Below, piece after piece: positions 12,632-17,275 of a DNA stretch of 17,275 bases. The notes below the pieces were generated by a model that ran no database searches, was not told the DNA's origin, and saw only the letters and a list, made by a program, of their open reading frames with translations. The translations under genes were made by a program, and so were the position numbers. Every line of letters begins with the position of its first letter. Position 1 is the stretch's first letter. Source of the stretch: DATAFO01 sp046728015 (GTDB lineage Bacteria; Actinomycetota; Thermoleophilia; Solirubrobacterales; 70-9); the NCBI GenBank assembly GCA_046728015.1, contig JBKPDQ010000187.1, positions 1-17,275 of the forward strand, in the 5' to 3' direction.

Positions 12632-13033
12632 ATGTCGCAGGAGAACGTGGAGATCGTTCGGCGCCTGATCGAGGCCTGGAACAGCAACGAGCAAGGTGAA
12701 GCGATCGCCATTCTCGACCCGGGGGTGGTGATCGACGCGACGCGACGCCGCGTCAATCCCAAGACCTACGCGGGGAGGCAGGGCATGCGCCGCATGCTCG
12801 CGGACACACACGAGGTGTGGCAGGAGTTCCGCATGGAGCCGGATGAGGTTCTGGACGCTGGTGATCGGGTCGTCGCGATCGGCCGTTGGGTCGGCAAGGG
12901 CAAGGACAGCGGGATCGAGGTCCAACAGCCTGTAGCGGACGTGTTCACCCTCCACGATCGCCGCGTCATCAGATTGGAGCTCGGCTTCACCGATCGCGCC
13001 GAGGCCCTCGAAGCCGCCGGGCTGTCGGCGTAG
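12632..13033 (+). CDS. SnoaL-like (NTF2-fold) protein, second of a tandem pair
   Basis: 133 aa from ATG 12632, three bases after the stop of the first copy and without its own ribosome site, so it is probably translated by coupling. It begins MSQENVEIVRRLIEAWNSNE and continues with VVIDATRRRVNPKTYAGRQG, EVLDAGDRVVAIGRWVGKGK, VADVFTLHDRRVIRLELGFT and AEALEAAGL. Layout and both ends match the upstream paralogue, while the middle has diverged, so the two may bind different ligands or form a heterodimer. NTF2-like fold call is good; function unknown. A short coding-like fragment and chrA follow on the same strand. Confidence 0.8.
   Translation: MSQENVEIVRRLIEAWNSNEQGEAIAILDPGVVIDATRRRVNPKTYAGRQGMRRMLADTHEVWQEFRMEPDEVLDAGDRVVAIGRWVGKGKDSGIEVQQPVADVFTLHDRRVIRLELGFTDRAEALEAAGLSA
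13004..13024 (+). repeat. 21-bp direct repeat, copy 2 (3' end of second SnoaL gene)
   Basis: Exact copy of 12599-12619, 405 bases downstream. Confidence 0.7.
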
Positions 13034-13034
13034 G

Positions 13035-13154
13035 CGGTACTCGTGGCAGCCCGGGCTCTTTGAAGGCTTCCGCTTTGCATGGAAAGCGGTGCGTGAGCTG
13101 GTGCGTGGCGCCGGTCTCAGCGATATCGAGATGCGTCCGGCAGGTTCCGGCTGA
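13035..13154 (+). pseudogene. Coding-like fragment without a start codon
   Basis: In frame with TGA 13152-13154 the sequence reads YSWQPGLFEGFRFAWKAVRE then LVRGAGLSDIEMRPAGSG. The amphipathic composition is protein-like and resembles the C-terminal end of a larger enzyme. There is no start codon or ribosome site, and the frame runs back into the SnoaL gene. It may be a gene remnant or chance. Confidence 0.25.
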
Positions 13155-13175
13155 ATCCGGGAGACTGCCGCCGCT

Positions 13176-14339
13176 TTGCGGCCCGCCATCGATTCACCGC
13201 ATGAGCCGCCCGGCTCGATTTTTCGGCGCTTCCTGAAGTTCGGCCTTCTCGCGTGGGGAGGCCCCGCAGCGCAGATAGCGATGATCAAGCACGAGTGCGT
13301 GGACGAGGAGCGCTGGGTCTCCGAGGAGACGTTCAAGAAGACGCTCGCTGTCTATCAGGTGCTTCCCGGCCCGGAGGCGCACGAGCTATGCGTCTACTTC
13401 GGGCGCATTCGCGGCGGCAAGCTGGGCGCGTTCCTGGCCGGGCTCGGGTTCATGCTGCCCGGCTTCATTCTCATGCTCGCTCTGTCGATCGCCTACGTCG
13501 AGGCGGACCTCGCAGCAGACCTTGACGAGCTGTTCTATGGACTTGCGGCGGCGGTGGGTGCAGTCGTTGCCCGTGCGCTCGTACGTCTAAGTCAGACCTT
13601 CATCAGTGATGTCTTCCTTGCCACGGTGGCGATTGCTGCGTTCGTGCTCACGGTGTTCGCAAGCGCCAACTTCGCGCTCGTGCTGATCGGTGCCGGGCTC
13701 GCCTACGAGCTCTGGAAGAGCGCCGAGCGTTGGACGCGTCGGGCGCAGTCATTCTCGCCCGCGCCCGCCGCCCTCGTCTTCGTGACCGGTGCCATCACGT
13801 TCTCCCTAACCGCCGAGATCTTCTGGGAGGGGCTAAAGGCCGGACTGGTCACCTTCGGTGGCGCGTTCACGGTCATCCCATACCTGCACGACGCAGCGGT
13901 TGAGAGTCGGCACTGGCTAACCGAGGGCCAGTTCGTGGACGGGCTTGCAATGGGCGGAGTCCTGCCAGCCCCGCTGATCATCTTCTCGACGTTTGTCGGT
14001 TACGTCGCGGGCGGGCTGACGGGCGCGCTCGTCATCACGCTCGGCATCTTTCTGCCCGCGTTCGTCTTCCCAATCTTCTTCCATCGCGTCCTCGTCGGCA
14101 TCGCTGAGAATCCGCGCATCCGACCGTTCCTGTTGGGGGTCGCGGCCGGAGTGATCGGTCTGATCGCAGCCGTGACGGTGGACATCGTGGATACCGGCGT
14201 GGTGGATGTGCCAACCGCGATTCTCGCCGCGCTGGCGTTCCTCGCGCTGAACCGCTGGCACGGGAAACCGGTGGTGGTTTACGTGGTTCTTGGATGTGGG
14301 CTTGCCGGCGCGGCGCTTCAGGTGAGCGGCATCGTTTGA
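13176..14339 (+). CDS. chrA: Chromate transporter family protein (long-chain ChrA)
   Basis: 387 aa from TTG 13176, the only usable in-frame start after the stop at 13152; GGGAG lies 12 bases upstream, a weak site. Two homologous halves of hydrophobic helices are visible. The first has FLKFGLLAWGGPAAQIAMIK, VYQVLPGPEAHELCVYFGRI and GFMLPGFILMLALSIAYVEA; the second has GLVTFGGAFTVIPYLHDAAV, GGVLPAPLIIFSTFVGYVAG and LGIFLPAFVFPIFFHRVLVG. FGG(P/A) and PGP-type motifs mark CHR domains, and a length near 390 is typical of bidomain ChrA. The family exports chromate across the inner membrane by proton exchange. The second half has LPAPL in place of the usual TPGP, and PEAHEL replaces the more common PGPxSxQLA, so this is a divergent subtype whose ion may differ. 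Two hairpins follow the gene. Confidence 0.85.
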   Translation: MRPAIDSPHEPPGSIFRRFLKFGLLAWGGPAAQIAMIKHECVDEERWVSEETFKKTLAVYQVLPGPEAHELCVYFGRIRGGKLGAFLAGLGFMLPGFILMLALSIAYVEADLAADLDELFYGLAAAVGAVVARALVRLSQTFISDVFLATVAIAAFVLTVFASANFALVLIGAGLAYELWKSAERWTRRAQSFSPAPAALVFVTGAITFSLTAEIFWEGLKAGLVTFGGAFTVIPYLHDAAVESRHWLTEGQFVDGLAMGGVLPAPLIIFSTFVGYVAGGLTGALVITLGIFLPAFVFPIFFHRVLVGIAENPRIRPFLLGVAAGVIGLIAAVTVDIVDTGVVDVPTAILAALAFLALNRWHGKPVVVYVVLGCGLAGAALQVSGIV

Positions 14340-14368
14340 CGAAACGAAATCATCTGCTTTGGACGAAG

Positions 14369-14382
14369 AGCGGTGCTCCGCT
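14369..14382 (+). terminator. Hairpin after chrA
   Basis: AGCGG-TGCT-CCGCT is a 5-bp stem, 29 bases after the chrA stop. No U-tract. Confidence 0.35.
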
Positions 14383-14432
14383 GGTATGGGCTAGACGGAC
14401 CTCCTACTTACCGAGTGCGGGGCACAACTGGT

Positions 14433-14450
14433 CGCTTTGCAGGCAAAGCG
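14433..14450. terminator. Hairpin between convergent chrA and secreted-protein genes
   Basis: CGCTTTG-CAGG-CAAAGCG is a perfect 7-bp stem in the 133-base convergent gap, 22 bases from the stop of the minus-strand gene. It can serve both directions. Confidence 0.5.
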
Positions 14451-14472
14451 GTCGCTCGCAGCCGCCGGACGC

Positions 14473-14772
14473 TTAGGGCTGCCCGACCGCGCCGCACTCG
14501 CCGTTGAGCTTGAACTCAGAGAATGCGCTGTCGTCTGCGACGCCAAGCGCAACCAGGGCCTTAGAACCCGTCTCCTGTCCGGCCGGATTCACGTCCCCGG
14601 GCGTCTGGCCCCGCGGGTCAGCAACATCACCAAGCGGGTGATGCGCAAACGCCTGCGCGTTCGCGCAGTCGAAGGACTCCACGATCGGATGAATGGTCGC
14701 CCCCACAGTGGGCGCGAGAGCAAATAGCGCCACAGAGAGCACAAGCACGAAGAACATCGCAAGTCGCCGCAT
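14473..14772 (-). CDS. Small secreted protein of unknown function
   Basis: 99 aa from ATG 14772-14770, with GGGGAGA just upstream. The N-terminus (MRR, then AMFFVLVLSVALFALAPTVG) is a clear Sec signal peptide, with likely cleavage after about residue 25 (VGA). The mature part is about 74 residues, polar, with HPIVESFDCANAQAFAHHPL and KLNGECGAVGQP; its two cysteines (about residues 35 and 93) could form a disulfide. The His pair and Asp/Glu content give no recognisable motif. Its promoter region carries a perfect ACCTGG-TT-CCAGGT palindrome next to a TTGACT -35-like box. It is the gene downstream of the permease on the same strand, 151 bases away. No family is recognised. Confidence 0.65.
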   Translation of the reverse strand: MRRLAMFFVLVLSVALFALAPTVGATIHPIVESFDCANAQAFAHHPLGDVADPRGQTPGDVNPAGQETGSKALVALGVADDSAFSEFKLNGECGAVGQP

Positions 14773-14843
14773 AGTTCTCCCCTTTGTTCGGTTGGAGGAC
14801 CTGCCTCCTGCTCAGTCTCGAACTCGGGTAACAGCAAGTCAAT

Positions 14844-14857
14844 ACCTGGTTCCAGGT
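14844..14857. promoter_or_regulatory. Palindrome ACCTGG-TT-CCAGGT upstream of the secreted-protein gene
   Basis: Perfect 6-bp arms. On the minus strand it is followed closely by TTGACT and, 17 bases later, GAGACT, a plausible -35/-10 pair for the gene at 14772. Probable operator or activator site. Confidence 0.4.
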
Positions 14858-14888
14858 GATGTGTGTTGAGCAGGAAGGGCTCCGATCC

Positions 14889-14904
14889 GTGCCACCGAGG
14901 GCAC
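14889..14904 (-). terminator. Hairpin after the permease gene
   Basis: GTGCC-ACCGAG-GGCAC lies 20 bases after the stop at 14924 on the minus strand. It is nested inside a wider AGCAGG/CCTGCT pairing. No U-tract. Confidence 0.35.
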
Positions 14905-14923
14905 CTGCTTAGGACGAGCACTG

Positions 14924-16187
14924 CTATGCGCCCGACGGCACCACCTCGCGCGCGACCTCCTCGGACGCGTATCGCGCGGGATCGGCCTCGAATTCGGTCC
15001 GGCAGTGTTCGGAGCAGAAGTAAAAGGTGTGACTGTCGTGCTCGACTGTCAGTGCAGTGGCTCGGTCGACCTTCATCCCGCAGACTGGATCTGTGGCGCC
15101 GCGGATCGCCGGCCAGATCAGGGCGATGAAGGCCACCGTCGCGACCGCGTTCAGAACCAGCTTGTAGTTCGCCTCGATCTCGCCGAACACGTCATCGGCG
15201 GCGGGCCGCTCGCTCGGGACGAGGTCCACGGTGGTGAACAAACCGTCGACGATCAGCGCCGCGATCACCATCGTTATCAGCATCAGGGCGCTGATCCGGA
15301 GAGCGAAAGCCCCAGCCGTAGTACTTGCGGTAGGCGAGCACGATCGGAAGCACGATCAGGTCAGCGAAGATAAACGCCATCACGCCGGCGAATGAGATCC
15401 CGCCGGACCACAGAACAGCTGCGAGGGGCACGTTCCCGATCGAGCAGACGAAGCTCAGCACCGCGATCAGGGGCCCGGCGATCACGTTCTCGATCGTTCG
15501 CAGCGTTTTCGGTGCGTCGGTGACGAAGAGGAAGTTGAAGAAGTCGTCTCCGAGCAGGGCGATGAACCCGGCGAGCAGGAAGCCGAGCGTGATCTCCTTC
15601 CAAAGCATCTGCCAGTCGCCGCGGAAGTTGTGGGCGACGTCGGACCAGGCGGTCGAGGAGGTGAGCCGCTGGCGCCACGTGAGCCCCTCGGTCACGGCCG
15701 CGTGGTGCTGGTGGCCGGCGGCCGCCTCCTGGGCGTGATCGCGGGCACGCTCCTCGAGCTTGGGCGAGACAAAGCTGCGAAGCAGCAGCGTCATAAGCCC
15801 GATCATCACCAAGCCGCCGACGAACTCGGCGAGCGTGAACTGCCAGCCGATCAAGATCCAGAGCACGAGGCCCAGTTCCCACACGAGGTTGGTTGAAGCG
15901 AATTGAAATGCGAGCGCCGACGCCGCCGAGGCGCCCTTTGCGAATAGCGACTTCGCGATCGCTATCGCTGCGTAGGAGCACGAGGACGATGCCGCACCGA
16001 GCCCGGTGGCCTTCGCGACCGGGACGAGGCCACTGCCGGAGAGCGCTGCTTCGATTCGACTCCGCGGGACCCACGCTTGGACGATCGCGGAGATCGCGAA
16101 GCCGAGGACCAGGGCCCACCAGACCTCCCAAGCCATGAGCCCGGCGTTCCAGAGGCCATCGCCGATCGTGCTGATCAACTCGCCCAC
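14924..16187 (-). pseudogene. COG0701-type permease with C-terminal YHS metal domain, frameshifted
   Basis: GTG 16187-16185 opens a frame reading eight or so hydrophobic helices: MAWEVWWALVLGFAISAIVQ, AASSSCSYAAIAIAKSLFAK (conserved SxCS), WELGLVLWILIGWQF, GFLLAGFIALLGDDFFNFLF, LSFVCSIGNVPLAAVLWSGG (second conserved Cys) and LIVLPIVLAYRKYYGW. After that Trp the run CCCC at 15310-15313 holds one extra base; the similarity continues one frame over as AFALRISALMLITMVIAALI and ends in a YHS domain, ATDPVCGMKVDRA ... FYFCSEHC...F.ADPARYA. Removing one base gives 420 aa. A loop has HAQEAAAGHQHHA, a likely metal-binding patch. Relatives include ArsP-type exporters and other predicted metal permeases in the inner membrane. 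As written, the first frame ends in a foreign tail near 15192. Homopolymer position suggests sequence error or phase variation rather than old decay. Confidence 0.7.
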
Positions 16188-16199
16188 GTCGCTTAAAGA

Positions 16200-16216
16200 A
16201 TACCCCCACGGGGTAT
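16200..16216. promoter_or_regulatory. CsoR/RcnR/CstR-type operator ATACCCC-CAC-GGGGTAT
   Basis: A perfect inverted repeat with 7-bp arms and a 3-base spacer lies 13 bases upstream of the permease start and 38 bases before the methyltransferase. G-tract arms flanked by TAT/ATA are the hallmark of operators bound by the CsoR family (copper, nickel or persulfide sensing). On the minus strand TTGACA (16221-16216) abuts the repeat as a perfect -35, and the promoter spacer and -10 fall inside or just past it, so binding would block transcription. No csoR gene is in the window. Confidence 0.6.
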
Positions 16217-16253
16217 GTCAACACCGCGCTGCTGAGGTCACGATGCATGGCAG

Positions 16254-16895
16254 ATGGGACGATCCGGCCTGAACACAGCCCAGGAGACGGAGCGGGTGCG
16301 GGCCATCCAGGACAAGGAGGCGCCGCGCTACGACCGCCGGATCTCGTTCTTCGAGAAGATCCTGTTCGCTGGCGGACGTGAATGGGTCTGCTCGCGGGCC
16401 GATGGCGACGTCCTCGAGCTGGCGGCAGGCACCGGCCGCAACCTTCCTGTCTACCCCGACGGCGTCCGACTGACCGCCATCGAGCTCAGCCCCGAGATGA
16501 TGGCGATCGCCAGGCAGCGCGCAGCCGAGGTGGGGCGCGAGGTCGACCAACGGCTCGGCGACGCGCAGGCGCTCGAGTTCCAGAGCGATAGCTTCGACAC
16601 AGTCGTCATCACCCTCGGTCTGTGCACAATCCCCGACCCTCGCCAGGCGATCAGCGAGGCCCATCGAGTCCTGCGGCCGGGTGCACGCCTACTCCTGCTG
16701 GAGCACGTCCGCAGCCCACGCCTTCTGGTGCGGACCGGTCAGCGCCTCCTCGACCCGCTCGCGGTGCGCTTCGCTGCCGATCACCTGATGCGCGAGCCGC
16801 TTGAGTACCTTGGCGCCGAGGGCTTCGAGGTCGAGCGGGTCGAGCGGTCGAAGTGGGGGATTGTCGAGCGAGTGATGGCCCGCAAACCCGGGTAG
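16254..16895 (+). CDS. Class I SAM-dependent methyltransferase (UbiE/COQ5-like)
   Basis: 213 aa from ATG 16254. The Rossmann methyltransferase motifs are all visible: motif I VLELAAGTGRN (residues 53-63), acidic post-I end LTAIELSPEMM (73-83), motif II region GDAQALEFQSDSFDTVVITL and motif III RVLRPGARLLLLEHVRSP. A C-terminal DHLMREPLEYLGAEGFEVER helps define a UbiE-like subgroup. It uses S-adenosylmethionine; the acceptor is unknown. The three-cysteine pattern of ArsM arsenite methyltransferases is lacking, so arsenic methylation is not supported. The start is uncertain: GAGG fits better an ATG at 16243 that opens a 9-codon frame (MHGRWDDPA) overlapping this gene. It is divergent from the permease across the operator and 17 bases upstream of the Met-rich peptide gene. 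Confidence 0.8.
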   Translation: MGRSGLNTAQETERVRAIQDKEAPRYDRRISFFEKILFAGGREWVCSRADGDVLELAAGTGRNLPVYPDGVRLTAIELSPEMMAIARQRAAEVGREVDQRLGDAQALEFQSDSFDTVVITLGLCTIPDPRQAISEAHRVLRPGARLLLLEHVRSPRLLVRTGQRLLDPLAVRFAADHLMREPLEYLGAEGFEVERVERSKWGIVERVMARKPG

Positions 16896-16912
16896 AGATC
16901 AGAGCAACGCCA

Positions 16913-17035
16913 ATGATGGACGGCTCGACTCTGCTCACCATTGCGATGATCGCGATGATGACCCTGATGATGGGCGGCATGGTTGTCAGCGCCGTGTGGG
17001 GTCTACTGCGCCGGCGCAGGGACCGCGACGACTAA
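16913..17035 (+). CDS. 40-residue methionine-rich membrane peptide
   Basis: 40 aa from the double ATG at 16913/16916, 17 bases after the methyltransferase stop; no strong ribosome site, so coupling is likely. One hydrophobic helix covers about residues 6-32 (LLTIAMIAMMTLMMGGMVVS AVWGLL, shown in two parts) and ends in RRRRDRDD, putting the C-terminus in the cytoplasm. Eight of 40 residues are Met, five or six of them on or near one helix stretch. Met-rich membrane helices often handle Cu(I), and the gene sits in a locus with a YHS permease and a CsoR-type operator, so a metal role is a fair inference. It could instead be a chance hydrophobic frame. Confidence 0.45.
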   Translation: MMDGSTLLTIAMIAMMTLMMGGMVVSAVWGLLRRRRDRDD

Positions 17036-17069
17036 CGGGCCCACTACGCGAGCTCCACGCAGAACCGAT

Positions 17070-17275
17070 TTAGCCAAGCACGAGGGCTGCCTTGGCCGCA
17101 CAGACGAGGGCTTCGAGGACATCGCGGCCTTCCCCAACGCGTCAAGCGATGATCCGGCACCCAGTAGTTAGACCAGCTTCCATGCCGCTCGAAGTCAAGT
17201 AAGCCGGCATCGCGCAGAACCTTGAGGTGATTACCCTTGGAGCGACCTGAGCGACGGCCCCTCGAACTGTGACAG
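17070..17275 (-). pseudogene. Decayed ArsR/SmtB-type regulator (partial, enters from the right edge)
   Basis: The minus strand reads GRSKGNHLKVLRDAGLLDFE then RHGSWSNYWVPDHRL, the recognition helix and wing of a winged-helix ArsR regulator. After RL the similarity steps frame (DALGKAA) and steps again (DVLEALVCAAKAALVLG, TAA at 17072-17070), which implies two missing bases near 17140 and 17125. The recognition loop (SKGN..HL) seems to lack about three residues. Upstream sequence runs off the edge. ArsR proteins sense metals or other signals and repress nearby operons; the family call rests on the HLKVLRDAGL block. It is convergent with the Met-rich peptide gene, so it may once have served this locus. 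Confidence 0.5.

Noticed and set aside
11858..13336. 492-codon minus-strand open frame
   Set aside because: Most of it is antisense to the SnoaL pair; only its last part, the second half of the frameshifted barrel gene, is meaningful.
16254..16895. ArsM-type arsenite methyltransferase
   Set aside because: The conserved cysteines needed for As(III) binding are not present; only a general UbiE-like call is justified.

Overview
The window is GC-rich DNA from an actinobacterial chromosome, most likely of the Thermoleophilia (Solirubrobacterales/Gaiellales type). This rests on base composition, many GTG starts, Arg/Ala/Glu-rich proteins, the MBL-hisS-aspS order, and start codons lying only 6-9 bases after a TAnnnT -10 box, as expected for leaderless mRNAs. 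The placement comes from pattern recognition, not from a search.

Layout. 1-3.1 kb: a partial IscU/SufU-like Fe-S scaffold gene, a DoxX-type membrane protein, a Usp-like protein, a divergent ECF sigma factor with a tiny zinc-type anti-sigma factor, and a convergent membrane-anchored protein of thioredoxin-like size. 3.4-7.4 kb: a minus-strand housekeeping operon (MBL hydrolase, hisS, aspS, small membrane protein), with hisS and aspS overlapping by 4 bases. 7.4-10.3 kb: a RibD-C reductase gene converging on a three-gene run (M29-like aminopeptidase, ftcD, small basic membrane protein). 10.3-11.4 kb: a broken ferritin-like gene, a cold-shock gene whose leader can form two mutually exclusive hairpins, and tRNA-Met(CAT). 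11.4-11.9 kb: 487 bases without a gene, holding several strong hairpins and a clear plus-strand terminator that may end a small RNA.

11.9-17.3 kb is accessory in character: a frameshifted dimeric alpha/beta-barrel gene, two tandem SnoaL-like genes, a chromate-transporter (ChrA) gene, a small secreted protein, and a metal-type locus. That locus has a COG0701 permease with a C-terminal YHS domain (frameshifted in a G4 run), a divergent UbiE-like methyltransferase, a 40-residue Met-rich membrane peptide and a decayed ArsR-like regulator. Between permease and methyltransferase lies a perfect inverted repeat, ATACCCC-CAC-GGGGTAT, of the kind bound by CsoR/RcnR/CstR-family repressors.

The strongest candidate for something new is the permease-YHS / methyltransferase / Met-rich peptide locus under one CsoR-type operator. 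Next are the bistable csp leader, the candidate RNA after tRNA-Met, and the repeat-rich control region between the Usp-like gene and the sigma factor. All genes broken by indels lie in the right-hand 7 kb. They may be real decay or sequence error, and raw reads would decide.
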